Assembly (NCBI RefSeq): GCF_900101475.1
Contig: NZ_FMZV01000021.1
Location: forward strand, 1-64,000
Length of the DNA: 64,000 nucleotides
Origin: Ruegeria marina
Lineage (GTDB): Bacteria > Pseudomonadota > Alphaproteobacteria > Rhodobacterales > Rhodobacteraceae
Direction: 5' to 3'
Positions 43,273 through 52,202 of the stretch are shown piece after piece (within the stretch, counting starts at the first letter, position 1; every line of letters starts with the position of its first letter). The notes below the pieces were generated by a model. It was not told where the DNA came from. It made no database searches and saw only the letters and a program-made list of their open reading frames with translations. The translations under genes were made by a program, and so were the position numbers.

Positions 43273-44103
43273 ATGATATCTCAAAAGATTCTTCTTTCGC
43301 CGCTTCTCCATTTTTTCGTGCTCGGCGCGGGAATTTTTGCTTTCTTCGCAGTTCTCGACAGTGAGCCAGCAGTGCCGCGGTCCGATGCCATTGTCCTGAC
43401 GCAGGAGGAGGCCGGGCGTCTTGTGCAGCAATTCACAGCCACGTGGAACCGACCGCCAACAGAGCTGGAACTTGAGGGCATGATGCAGTCGTGGGCGCTG
43501 GAGGAAGCAAACGTCCGGGAGGCGCTGGCGCTCGGGCTGGACCGAGGCGACACAATAATTCGCCAGCGGCTGAACCAGAAAATGCAATTCCTTGCGGAAT
43601 CGGGCGCCGCCATTCTTCAACCGGATGATGCTGAATTGCAGAGATTCATCGAGGCGAACCCGGACCGGTTCACGCGGCCCGCCCATGTTGCTTTCGAGCA
43701 GGTAATGCTGCCACCAGATCAGGACGCATCGGATATCCTGAAGCTACTCGAAACCGGTGCCGACCCGTCAACGCTGGGAACCGCAAGTCTTCTGCCTGAA
43801 TCGTTGCCCTTGATGCCCGCGCCGGTGATCGACCGCACCTTTGGTGAGGGTTTCCACACAAACCTGCTCGATGCACCGATAGGAGAATGGCGAGGCCCCG
43901 TTCAAAGCGGCTATGGACCGCACGTCGTGCGCGTGACGGGCAGATCGGAGGCTATCATGCCTCCACTGTCGGAAATTCGTGACCGTGTCGTATCTCAATG
44001 GCGCGCCGCACGAATGGAAAAAATGCGCGAAAGCTTCGGGCACGCAATGCTCGAACGCTACTCCGTGACCTTGCCGGATGCACGAGTGGTGCTGGGCCAA
44101 TGA
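43273..44103 (+). CDS. PpiC-type peptidyl-prolyl isomerase, membrane anchored
   Basis: This 276-residue protein has an N-terminal membrane anchor (LLHFFVLGAGIFAFFAVL), a helical SurA/PrsA-like region (residues 40-125) and a parvulin domain (FTRPAHVAFEQVMLPPD, then GPVQSGYGPHVVRVTGR). It would assist folding of exported proteins in the periplasm. It is directly upstream of, and overlapping with, a HupE/UreJ gene; this pair occurs together in several bacteria, sometimes near copper or metal genes. Confidence 0.8.
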   Translation: MISQKILLSPLLHFFVLGAGIFAFFAVLDSEPAVPRSDAIVLTQEEAGRLVQQFTATWNRPPTELELEGMMQSWALEEANVREALALGLDRGDTIIRQRLNQKMQFLAESGAAILQPDDAELQRFIEANPDRFTRPAHVAFEQVMLPPDQDASDILKLLETGADPSTLGTASLLPESLPLMPAPVIDRTFGEGFHTNLLDAPIGEWRGPVQSGYGPHVVRVTGRSEAIMPPLSEIRDRVVSQWRAARMEKMRESFGHAMLERYSVTLPDARVVLGQ

Positions 44104-45098
44104 TGCGATGGCTGCTGGCGCTTCTGATCGTGGTCTGCACGTCGCTGCCGGCCTCTCTTTCGGCACACGCGCTCGATCCGGGATACCTCGATCTTGTGTC
44201 GATAGGTCAGGACCGCTGGCGGGTGTTCTGGCGCGCGCCGGATGTGAGCGGTCGGCCAATGCCAATCGAGGCCAGACTGCCGGAAAACTGTTCCTTTGAT
44301 GCACCGCCGCCGTCGGTCTTCGACGGACGCGCCTGGACGACCGGTTGGGTCGCTACTTGCCCGGGCGGCCTGGAAGGGAGGGTGATCGAAATTGCAGGGC
44401 TCGATCAGACAAGAACGGACACGCTCGTTCGCTACGAATTGCAACCCGGAAAGACGCAGGTTCATCGCCTGACGTCAGCCGAAACCGCCTTCACCGTTCC
44501 GGTCAATCCCGGCCTTGTCGAGATCGTGTCGAGCTATGTCGGGCTGGGCATCACGCACATTCTCGAAGGTGTGGACCACCTCCTGTTCGTCTTTGCACTA
44601 CTGCTCCTGATCCGAAATCGCGCACGGCTCCTGTGGGCCATCACGGCGTTCACGATCGCCCATAGCATCACGCTGGCCGCGGCCTCACTCGGCTGGCTGA
44701 ACATCCCGCCACCGCCGGTCGAGGCGGTCATCGCGCTTTCCATCGTGTTCCTGGCCTACGAACTGTCTCTTCCACCCCACGCCCGCGATCCCGTGGCCGA
44801 ACGCTTTCCGTGGGTCGTGTCCTTCGCCTTTGGATTGATCCACGGCCTGGGTTTTGCCGGCGCGCTCCGCGAGATCGGGCTGCCGGACGGAGACATTCCT
44901 CTGGCATTGTTCGCATTCAACGTCGGCGTCGAAATTGGCCAGATCCTGTTCATTCTGCTGGTGTTGGCCGCAGGAGCGACAGCCAGGCGTCTCTACCCGC
45001 AAATCTCTGCGCAAACCGCTACGCTTACCAGAGTTGCAACTTACGGAATCGGCAGTCTGGGCGCCTTTTGGGTAATCGATCGAATTGCGGGCTTCTGA
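44100..45098 (+). CDS. HupE/UreJ-family membrane protein
   Basis: This 332-residue protein has a signal peptide (LLALLIVVCTSLPASLSAHA), a periplasmic beta-rich domain (about residues 22-135) and a C-terminal membrane domain with the family motif GITHILEGVDHLLFVFALLL and SFAFGLIHGLGFAGALREIG. The conserved HxxxxxDH and FGLIHG blocks bind metal in related nickel/cobalt permeases. Its ATG overlaps the isomerase stop by four bases. Substrate is unknown; metal uptake is a guess based on HupE. Confidence 0.82.
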   Translation: MMRWLLALLIVVCTSLPASLSAHALDPGYLDLVSIGQDRWRVFWRAPDVSGRPMPIEARLPENCSFDAPPPSVFDGRAWTTGWVATCPGGLEGRVIEIAGLDQTRTDTLVRYELQPGKTQVHRLTSAETAFTVPVNPGLVEIVSSYVGLGITHILEGVDHLLFVFALLLLIRNRARLLWAITAFTIAHSITLAAASLGWLNIPPPPVEAVIALSIVFLAYELSLPPHARDPVAERFPWVVSFAFGLIHGLGFAGALREIGLPDGDIPLALFAFNVGVEIGQILFILLVLAAGATARRLYPQISAQTATLTRVATYGIGSLGAFWVIDRIAGF

Positions 45099-45298
45099 AA
45101 CTGACATGAAAACTTCTCGCACCAGCGCGGCGAACTCTCGATTTTTCAGCACCTGACGCTCATTTGTGGTCCCGCGGGTCCTCGGTGGCCATGATGGGGG
45201 TCAGGACCTCGGCATCGACGACGACAGTTGTACGAGGCTGCGCGATTCAATTGGGCGTCGCGAAACCGCGACGCCCATATTGACTTATGAAGTCCGGA

Positions 45299-46315
45299 TC
45301 AGTTCTGAGGCGTGATGACCTGTGCTTCCGGGATGTCCCAGCCGGCTTCGCGATAATACCGCTCCGCCCCCGGGTGAAGTCGTCCGACGATCAGTTCAAG
45401 CGCCGTATCCTTCCGAATGGTGCTTTTCATCCATTCAGCGGTGCCGTGAATTTCATCCAGGTTTTCCCAGATGGCCTTGGTCACCTGGTAAACCACTTCT
45501 TCGTCAACATGCATGCCGGCACTGAAATTCACGATCGCTCCGTGGGTTGTCACATCGGAACCAATGTGGTTCTTCCCATACGTGCCTGCCGCGATGGTGT
45601 TCAAAGTACCTCCAAGGGCCTTGTTCATCAGCACCTTCGACACATCGAAGTCAATCAGCCGAATTTCCTTGGTCAGAGCGAATTGTTGCACGAGAGGGCT
45701 TGGGATGTTGGTGGGTAACACAATCACGTCGATCTTGTCGTCCTGAAACGCCTGGGCCGCAGCATCGAAGCCGAAGGTCTGGACTTCGAAATCATCGGCC
45801 GTCAAACCGGTGACAGGCTTGATCACATTGTTCAGTACAACATTGCTGGCAGCGCCGCCGGGAGGGCCGACAAACACTTTTTTGCCCTTGATGTCTGCGA
45901 GAGTCTCGATGCCTGAATCCGCGCGTGTGATGTAGTGATATGGGCCCATCTGATAGGAAAAAATCATCCCGATATTCTTTTCCAGATCCGGCGCCGACTC
46001 CATTTCCTTGAATGGTCCGATCTTGTTGACCATCAGCCAATTGATCGTGGGCGAGCCGAACAGGAAATCGACCTTTCCGTTGGCCGCATCGACCATGTGT
46101 TTTGTTGCGGCACCGGTAGCACGTACCTGAAATTCGACACCGTCGACATGTTCGTTGACCACTTTTGAAATCGCGGTGTTCACGATGAAGGGAGACATCC
46201 CCGGCGCGATCGACGTAACCTTGTAGAGTTCGGCCTGGCTCGCAGTGGCCAGGAACATCGCCGCGGCAAGGCCTGCGGCGAGCGGATTTCTGAGTGTGCT
46301 AAAGTAGTTTTTCAT
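45299..46315 (-). CDS. TAXI-family TRAP transporter solute-binding protein
   Basis: This 338-residue periplasmic protein has a signal peptide (LAAGLAAAMFLATASQAELY) and the TAXI pattern (LYKVTSIAPGMSPFIVNTAI, then FGSPTINWLMV, GKKVFVGPPGGAASNVVLNN). It captures the solute for the fused permease encoded just upstream. TAXI systems import organic acids such as glutamate or oxoglutarate, but specificity is not evident. It is the last gene of the MarR-permease-binding-protein operon. Confidence 0.88.
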   Translation of the reverse strand: MKNYFSTLRNPLAAGLAAAMFLATASQAELYKVTSIAPGMSPFIVNTAISKVVNEHVDGVEFQVRATGAATKHMVDAANGKVDFLFGSPTINWLMVNKIGPFKEMESAPDLEKNIGMIFSYQMGPYHYITRADSGIETLADIKGKKVFVGPPGGAASNVVLNNVIKPVTGLTADDFEVQTFGFDAAAQAFQDDKIDVIVLPTNIPSPLVQQFALTKEIRLIDFDVSKVLMNKALGGTLNTIAAGTYGKNHIGSDVTTHGAIVNFSAGMHVDEEVVYQVTKAIWENLDEIHGTAEWMKSTIRKDTALELIVGRLHPGAERYYREAGWDIPEAQVITPQN

Positions 46316-46343
46316 CGGTTTCTCCTATTGGACCATTGAAGCT

Positions 46344-48239
46344 TCATGTGGCGGCTTGGGGTTGTAAACGCGGGCTGAATAGACCGACGGCAAGAGTGGC
46401 GAGAACTGCTGGCGCCCAGACAAACCAAACCGGAATCATCGCGGCCGCACCTATCGCCAGACGCAGGACGCGTTGACCCTTGCCAAGGCGCCCCAGCCTT
46501 GGGTCTGCGCTTCCGAGCGCGGTGGCCAGCATCCAGACTGCAGCAAGAAGGCGCAGGATGGTAAAACCAAGCTCGGTCCAGCTGAATTCGCCCGCGACCA
46601 GCAACAGGGACGGCGAGAACACAAAGACATAGGGCACAAGCAGTCCTACGACCGAAATTCGGAGCGCAACAAATGAGGTTTTCAACGGATTGCCCCCGGC
46701 AATCGGAGCAGCGACATAGCAACCGTAGGCGATAGGCGGCACAATCGAAGAATAGACTGCGAAATAGAGGACAAACATGTGTGCTGCCAGCGGCAGTACC
46801 CCGGCCTTGATGATCGCCGGCGCGATCATGATCGCGATGATCAGGTAGGCCGGCAGCGTGGGCAGGCCCATGCCAAGAATCAAGGCTCCGAACATGGCGA
46901 GAATTAACGCCATGATCAGGCTGCTTTCACCAACCGAGGCAATCGACGTGGCAAAGCGGATCGCGATGCCGGTTTCATTGACCACCGCCATGACGATGCC
47001 GATAACGCCGACGGCCAACATGATCTGGGCCGAACTGATCCCGCCGTCGGCCAGAGCCCGAAGGATGCGCTGAGGCTCGCGACGGAAGTCGGGGTTCAAG
47101 GCGAGCCCCGTTACGATAGCAGTTACCACGCCAACCAGTCCGGCCATTGCCGGACTCTTGCCCGAGATGAAGGCCACCATGAGGGCCGCGATGGGCAAGA
47201 ATACAAGTGCGGAGTTCAGCCAGTCGCGCCCGGTCAACTGAGGGATCTGGTCTTTCGGCAGAGCCTTGATATCGAGGCGCACGGCTTCGGCATAGACCTG
47301 TGCGAAGAGGCCGATGTATTTGAAAAGAGCGGGAAGGGCCGCGGCAAGGATGACCATTGCAAAGGGCATCCCGACCAGATCGGCCATCACGAACACGGCC
47401 GCCGCCATGATCGGCGGCGTTAATTGCCCACCCGAAGAGGCGGCGGTTTCGACGGCGGCGGCAAAGTTCGCAGAGAAGCCCTGTCGCTTGATCATCGGAA
47501 TTGTAAAGACGCCGGTGCCCGCGATGTTCGCGGCAACGCTTCCGCTCATCATGCCGAAAATAGCGCTGGCCACGATAGCTGCATGGGCGGCGCCGCCACG
47601 AATGCGGGCGGTGAGCGCTGTCGATATCTGGATCAGGCTTTCCCCGGCACCCGTGCGTTCAAGAACTGCACCGAAAATAAGGAAGATCAGAACATTGTCG
47701 GCAACCAGCCCGGTGATGCGTCCGAATACACCGTCGAAGGAGTACCAGGCGATCTGCATGAAATCGGCCAGTTCCATGCCGAAATGTTCGAGGATGGCGG
47801 GCAGGTAGGGGCCTGCGAAACCAAACACAGCAAAGCCGATCGCCATGACAACAAGCGACCACCCCCAGGATCGAACCGACAGCGCGACAAGCGAGAGCAT
47901 CCCAACAATTCCGGCGGTGATGTTTTCCGGTGTGGCCATGTAGAAGCCGGTGTAAAGTTCCGACTTCACCTGAAAGAACCAGATTGCGGAATAGAAGAAG
48001 GCGGCTAGTAGACCAAGGTCGATCAGCCAGCCGAACTTGCCCAGTCGGGCATTGAGCGCTGCCGGTTTGGTTAGAGCGACGATGGCTACGCTGATCGCGA
48101 GTGCACCGAAGCGCGCATTTGCTTCGTCCAACACGAAAAAGCCGATGACAGTTATGATGATGAACGAGAAGACCAGCGCCAATCCGCGCCCTGCGGTCTG
48201 TGTCACAGTCATCAGTGTATTTGTATGAGGGTCAGTCAT
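46344..48239 (-). CDS. TRAP transporter fused 4TM/12TM permease
   Basis: This 631-residue membrane protein joins the small DctQ-like and large DctM-like parts, as usual for TAXI systems. The M-domain blocks GGAAHAAIVASAIFGMMSGS, VETAASSGGQLTPPIMAAAV and LGMGLPTLPAYLIIAIMIAP are present. It works with the TAXI binding protein downstream (28 bases away) using an ion gradient. The start overlaps the MarR gene by eight bases, so regulator and transporter are co-translated. Confidence 0.9.
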   Translation of the reverse strand: MTDPHTNTLMTVTQTAGRGLALVFSFIIITVIGFFVLDEANARFGALAISVAIVALTKPAALNARLGKFGWLIDLGLLAAFFYSAIWFFQVKSELYTGFYMATPENITAGIVGMLSLVALSVRSWGWSLVVMAIGFAVFGFAGPYLPAILEHFGMELADFMQIAWYSFDGVFGRITGLVADNVLIFLIFGAVLERTGAGESLIQISTALTARIRGGAAHAAIVASAIFGMMSGSVAANIAGTGVFTIPMIKRQGFSANFAAAVETAASSGGQLTPPIMAAAVFVMADLVGMPFAMVILAAALPALFKYIGLFAQVYAEAVRLDIKALPKDQIPQLTGRDWLNSALVFLPIAALMVAFISGKSPAMAGLVGVVTAIVTGLALNPDFRREPQRILRALADGGISSAQIMLAVGVIGIVMAVVNETGIAIRFATSIASVGESSLIMALILAMFGALILGMGLPTLPAYLIIAIMIAPAIIKAGVLPLAAHMFVLYFAVYSSIVPPIAYGCYVAAPIAGGNPLKTSFVALRISVVGLLVPYVFVFSPSLLLVAGEFSWTELGFTILRLLAAVWMLATALGSADPRLGRLGKGQRVLRLAIGAAAMIPVWFVWAPAVLATLAVGLFSPRLQPQAAT

Positions 48240-48744
48240 CGGTCATTCCTTTTGCCACCAGCAGGCTCTGGTTGTGGTCAATGAGCTTGCTGAGCAGGTG
48301 GTCGAATGTGGCCCATTCGGCATCGGTCAGGACCGCGCCCATGGCCGCGTTTCGTTCAATGGTAAATGCAAGAACCTTGTCGTGCAGAACCTGTCCCGCC
48401 GCGGTGATCTGCAACTCGATCTGGCGGGCATCGGAGTCGGATTTTCGGGTATTGATCAGGCCGCGCTTGCAAAGCGACTTAATTGTTCGGCTGAGCTGCC
48501 CTTTGTCGAGCAGCAGGAGGTCGCGCAACTCGGAAAACTGAATGCCTCGTTTTGCTGCTGTCACACCGAGGATGCGCCACTCGCTGAGGCTGAGATCGAA
48601 TTCTGATTTGAAGTAGTGCCCGCCCGCCCTTTCGTTGATCGCAGCAAGTCGCGATATGCGAAAACTCAATGCATCCAACAATGTCTTGATTGGCCGAAAT
48701 TCGGCTTGCTGCGGTTCCAAGTTCTGCGGTTTCAGGCTGGTCAT
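48232..48744 (-). CDS. MarR-family regulator of the TRAP operon
   Basis: This 170-residue protein has a MarR winged helix (FDLSLSEWRILGVTAAKRG, then DLLLLDKGQLSRTIKSLCKR and wing NTRKSDSDARQ). The ATG at 48744 follows GGAGGAG; an earlier in-frame ATG at 48840 lies in the divergent promoter and is rejected. It is cotranscribed with the transporter and divergent from an amidohydrolase gene. A GTTGA-N5-TCAAC palindrome in the gap is a candidate site, so it may control both directions. Confidence 0.85.
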   Translation of the reverse strand: MTSLKPQNLEPQQAEFRPIKTLLDALSFRISRLAAINERAGGHYFKSEFDLSLSEWRILGVTAAKRGIQFSELRDLLLLDKGQLSRTIKSLCKRGLINTRKSDSDARQIELQITAAGQVLHDKVLAFTIERNAAMGAVLTDAEWATFDHLLSKLIDHNQSLLVAKGMTDD

Positions 48745-48777
48745 GGGCTCCTCCGGGGAAAAGGGATTAACCATTTC

Positions 48778-48792
48778 GTTGACAAAATCAAC
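48778..48792. promoter_or_regulatory. candidate MarR operator
   Basis: GTTGA (48778-48782) and TCAAC (48788-48792) are exact inverted arms around CAAAA. TTGACA within it also resembles a -35 element for the amidohydrolase gene. Binding would then affect both divergent promoters. Confidence 0.45.
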
Positions 48793-48833
48793 ATTATTCA
48801 ACACGATTGCACAAAATGCAGAAGGACACCGTC

Positions 48834-50486
48834 GTGACAAAACCTGAAAAAATATATGTAAATGGCAAGTTTATGACATTGAACATTGATGCTCCGCAGG
48901 TGGAGGCAATAGCGGTGACACAAGGTCGAATCACTGCGATGGGTTCGACGACCGAGATCGAATCATTGGCCGGTGAAATGACAGAGCGGCATGACCTTGG
49001 TGGTCAGTTTGCCATGCCGGGACTGATCGAAAGTCATACTCATGCACTCTGGGGAGCATGCCGTGACCTTTTCCTAGTCTATGTTGGCTATTCCGCGAGC
49101 GCAGAACAACTGGCCGATGCTATCCGCGCCCGAGCTGCAACACTTCCCAAGGGAGATTGGATCACGGGTGGACCGTGGAGGCTCGACATGCGCCCAAAGC
49201 TTGGCATGACGCCACGAGCCTGGCTGGATGCGATCGCACCGGACCATCCGGTGGCAGTTACCGACACCTCGCAGCACGCTATGTGGTGCAACAGCCTCGC
49301 GCTCTCGCTGGCCGGGCTGGACGCCTCAACCCCGGAGATACCTGGCGGCGTGGTCGAGCGTGACGAGACCGGGCAACTGAACGGCTTCCTGGCCGAAGCC
49401 GGTTGCGCACCGGTGCGCCGGATGTTGACCTGGTCCAACGCGCAACTGATAGAAGCGAGCAAATATTTCATACGTTATTTCAATAGCCTCGGCTATACAG
49501 CCTTCAAGGAGCCGATGGCGGACGAGTCCCTTCTTGCCGCGTATGCAGCAGCCCACGACCGCGGCGATCTAACTTTGCACATGGCGGCCCATATCACGGC
49601 GTTTTCACCTATTGCCGGGGATATTGTTCCAATCGACGAAATAGATCGTTTGCGAGACAAATATTCCAGAAAAGGGATCGACCTTCGCTTTGCCAAACTG
49701 TTTCTCGATGGAGTCGCCCCGGCGCGCACAGCAGCTTTTCTGGCGCCCTATGAGCCTGCGCCGGGCTACGATCCGGACAAGCATGATCCCGATGCTGCTT
49801 TGCTTCTGGCGCCAGACATACTGAACCAGACAGTGACGGCCCTCGATGCGGCTGGCTATGTGGTCAAGATGCACGCCGTCGGAGACAACGCGGCGCGCAA
49901 AGCGCTGGACGCGATCGAAGCAGCGCGCGGTGCCAATGGAGCTTCCGGACTGCGCCATGAAATTGCGCACTCCACATTCATCTCGGACAGTGATCTGCCC
50001 CGCTTTTCCTCACTCGAAGCTGTGGCCGAGGTCTCGCCGAAGCTCTGGGCACCGAATGCTGGAACAGCCGCTCAGCGCGAGGTGTTGGGCGAAGCGCGGC
50101 TGAGCCAGGTTCATCGGATCCGTTCGTTGCTGGACGCGGGGGCGGAAGTCATCTTCGGCACCGATTGGCCGGCTTCAGCTCCGGATGCAAACCCCTGGAC
50201 GGGGCTGGCCGGAATGATCAGTCGTAGGGATCCTGCCGGACAATATCCCGGAACCGTTGCTGCCGATCAGGCTATTACGCTCGACCAGGCCTTGCCGTTA
50301 TTCACGACCAACGCCGCCCGCGCGATGGGCAAGGCTGGCGAAATCGGCCAGCTTGCACCGGGTGCATGGGCCGATTTCATCGTGCTGCCCGGCGACATCC
50401 GGCAGATGTCCTACACCGAAATCGGTGCTATCGAAATCCGTGAAACATTCTGGAAAGGACAAAGTGTTTACCAGGCAAACGCTTGA
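48834..50486 (+). CDS. amidohydrolase family 3 protein (YtcJ-like)
   Basis: A protein of about 550 residues with the metal-dependent hydrolase fold. Metal ligands are seen in GLIESHTHALWG, in the barrel KMHAVGDNAARKALDAIE, and in the final aspartate block FGTDWPASAPDANPW. The early segment YVNGKFMTLNIDAPQVEAIA is the N-terminal beta domain. GTG 48834, behind GAAGGA, is preferred; ATG 48816 is an alternative. It is divergent from the MarR-TRAP operon, so the transported compound may be its substrate, or its product's precursor. Family members act on amides and imides of varied structure. Confidence 0.85.
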   Translation: MTKPEKIYVNGKFMTLNIDAPQVEAIAVTQGRITAMGSTTEIESLAGEMTERHDLGGQFAMPGLIESHTHALWGACRDLFLVYVGYSASAEQLADAIRARAATLPKGDWITGGPWRLDMRPKLGMTPRAWLDAIAPDHPVAVTDTSQHAMWCNSLALSLAGLDASTPEIPGGVVERDETGQLNGFLAEAGCAPVRRMLTWSNAQLIEASKYFIRYFNSLGYTAFKEPMADESLLAAYAAAHDRGDLTLHMAAHITAFSPIAGDIVPIDEIDRLRDKYSRKGIDLRFAKLFLDGVAPARTAAFLAPYEPAPGYDPDKHDPDAALLLAPDILNQTVTALDAAGYVVKMHAVGDNAARKALDAIEAARGANGASGLRHEIAHSTFISDSDLPRFSSLEAVAEVSPKLWAPNAGTAAQREVLGEARLSQVHRIRSLLDAGAEVIFGTDWPASAPDANPWTGLAGMISRRDPAGQYPGTVAADQAITLDQALPLFTTNAARAMGKAGEIGQLAPGAWADFIVLPGDIRQMSYTEIGAIEIRETFWKGQSVYQANA

Positions 50487-50796
50487 CGCTCGGATCACTT
50501 TCGGAACATTTCGCAGCATCATGCCCACGTTTCCAATGGCTGGGTCATACCACCATTGAAGGTTGCCCGGACCATTGGATTCGATGCTTGCAGAGATCCC
50601 GAGGTTCTTTTCGGGCTCGATCCCAATACAGCGGACAATGTTGTCTACTTGGAACAGACCGAGCGAGAGTTGCACTTATCTTAGTTTGCCATTCATCCTT
50701 TTGATAAGTGCGAACTTGTCCCTTGGTGCTCCCATTCATTCCGAAAAACGGGCTGCACCATCGCGTCCTTGACATGGGTAGCCAGGAGAACCCGTT
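50487..50796. other. gap between convergent genes
   Basis: This 310-base region separates the amidohydrolase (plus) from the racemase-like gene (minus). It has only unrecognised short frames. No strong bidirectional terminator was identified by eye. Confidence 0.5.
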
Positions 50797-51549
50797 TCAC
50801 GCTTCAACCGTTTTCCTTCCCGCGCAGTCCCGAGTGAAATTGAACCCGCCAGTTTTGATCAAAGGAGATGCATAGCCCCCTAGCTTGGACGTCGAATATC
50901 CTATTCCGGCAAGGGCTTCCGCAAAACGGACGGCGGCACTTAAACCGTCGATGACTGGAACACCGGTTTCAACGCTCAACCGTTTGCAAAGGCTGCTCAT
51001 TCCCGCACAGCCAAGAATGATTGCCTCGGCCCCTTCTATTCGGCGCGCGGCCATGATCTCGGTCGCGAGGCGCGTTGCGGTTGCGTCCACATCTTCATCC
51101 AGGGCCAGAACCGGCATATCGACGGCACGAACCCCTCGGCATCGGTGGCCAGCGCCGTAACCTTCGACAAGTCTTTCGATGATTGGCACAGAACGCGCCA
51201 ATGTGGTCACAACTGAAAAACGGCACGACAGCAGAAGGGCGACATGCACCGAGGCTTCGCATATCCCGATAACGGGTTTGGCGGCGACTTCGCGGGCGGC
51301 GCCGATACCGGGATCGTCGAAACAGGCGATGACATGCCCATCGGCGCCGCGCAGTTCGGCCGCATGTATCTCGTCCAGCAAGGGGGGGACGCAGAGCGCC
51401 TCGTCTGCATGGCCTTCGATCGACGCAGGAGCGGTCGCGCATCGAGTCAGGTCGATAACGGTGCCTGGCGATGCGAACTGACGAGCGACTTTGCCAATCT
51501 GTTCCGTCATACCAACATTGGAATTGGGATTTACGACGTGAATTCGCAT
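50797..51549 (-). CDS. hydantoin-racemase-like Asp/Glu racemase superfamily protein
   Basis: This 250-residue protein starts MRIHVVNPNSNVGMTEQIG, the hydantoin racemase opening, and has the two catalytic cysteines in IACFDDPGIGAAREV and IILGCAGMSSLCK, one on each domain. Hydantoin racemases interconvert D- and L-5-substituted hydantoins. It is the last gene of the nine-gene operon and overlaps the flavin reductase gene by one base. Together with two amidohydrolases it points to use of a chiral cyclic ureide or amide. Confidence 0.83.
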   Translation of the reverse strand: MRIHVVNPNSNVGMTEQIGKVARQFASPGTVIDLTRCATAPASIEGHADEALCVPPLLDEIHAAELRGADGHVIACFDDPGIGAAREVAAKPVIGICEASVHVALLLSCRFSVVTTLARSVPIIERLVEGYGAGHRCRGVRAVDMPVLALDEDVDATATRLATEIMAARRIEGAEAIILGCAGMSSLCKRLSVETGVPVIDGLSAAVRFAEALAGIGYSTSKLGGYASPLIKTGGFNFTRDCAGRKTVEA

Positions 51550-52202
51550 CAGCGGGTCTCCATATGTGCGGGCTGCACGTGGCCGACTTCCAGCGGCTCG
51601 AGATGGGCGGGTTTTTTCAGCTCGAATTGGCGGTCGCTGACGATATAGTTGTCGGCATGCAGCCGGGCGATCGGTTGGTAGGCAGCAGGATCGACATATC
51701 TACCAGCAGCATCCAGACAGTCATCGCGTACATGCATTTCCAGGACCCGGCCCATGACGATGGCCCGGCCCGGATAGTCGATGATCTGCTCGACACGGGT
51801 TTCCATGGCACAGGGCGTGGTCGCAATGCGCGCCGCGTCGATCTTCCGGCAGGGGGCCGCGACCAGGCCCGCGAACTCCAATTCGTCCACGTCCGAGTTG
51901 AAGTTCACACCGCATAGGATCATCTGTTCGGCGAGTTCCATATCGACCATGTTCACGCAAAACTCTTTCGTACGCCGAATATTGGTAAGCGTGTCCTTTT
52001 CGCTGCCATTCGGACGGGCGCTGAACCCGATGATCACAATCGGTGGCTCGTGGGCGAAGACGTTGAAGAAGCTCATGGGGGCAGCATTGTCATGTCCCCC
52101 CGGCGAACGGGTGGTGACAAGCGCAATCGGCCGGGGGCCGATGAAATTGGTCAGCAAACGATAACGGTCCGCCGGCGGCAATTTGGTGAAATCGAACTGC
52201 AT
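51549..52202 (-). CDS. flavin reductase-like FMN-binding split-barrel protein
   Basis: This 217-residue protein has the family opening FTKLPPADRYRLLTNFIGPR, then PIALVTTRSPGGHDNAAPMS and FCVNMVDMELAEQM. It binds FMN in a split barrel. Members reduce flavin for two-component monooxygenases or have unknown roles. No monooxygenase is present in this operon. The ATG at 52202 overlaps the stop of the ATPase gene by one base; a longer frame to 52346 lacks family resemblance. Confidence 0.8.
   Translation of the reverse strand: MQFDFTKLPPADRYRLLTNFIGPRPIALVTTRSPGGHDNAAPMSFFNVFAHEPPIVIIGFSARPNGSEKDTLTNIRRTKEFCVNMVDMELAEQMILCGVNFNSDVDELEFAGLVAAPCRKIDAARIATTPCAMETRVEQIIDYPGRAIVMGRVLEMHVRDDCLDAAGRYVDPAAYQPIARLHADNYIVSDRQFELKKPAHLEPLEVGHVQPAHMETR

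Noticed and set aside
50487-50796. Possible small gene on the minus strand (300-680 region frame with WWYDPAIG)
   Set aside because: The frame overlaps the end of the amidohydrolase gene, has no ribosome-binding site and no known pattern.
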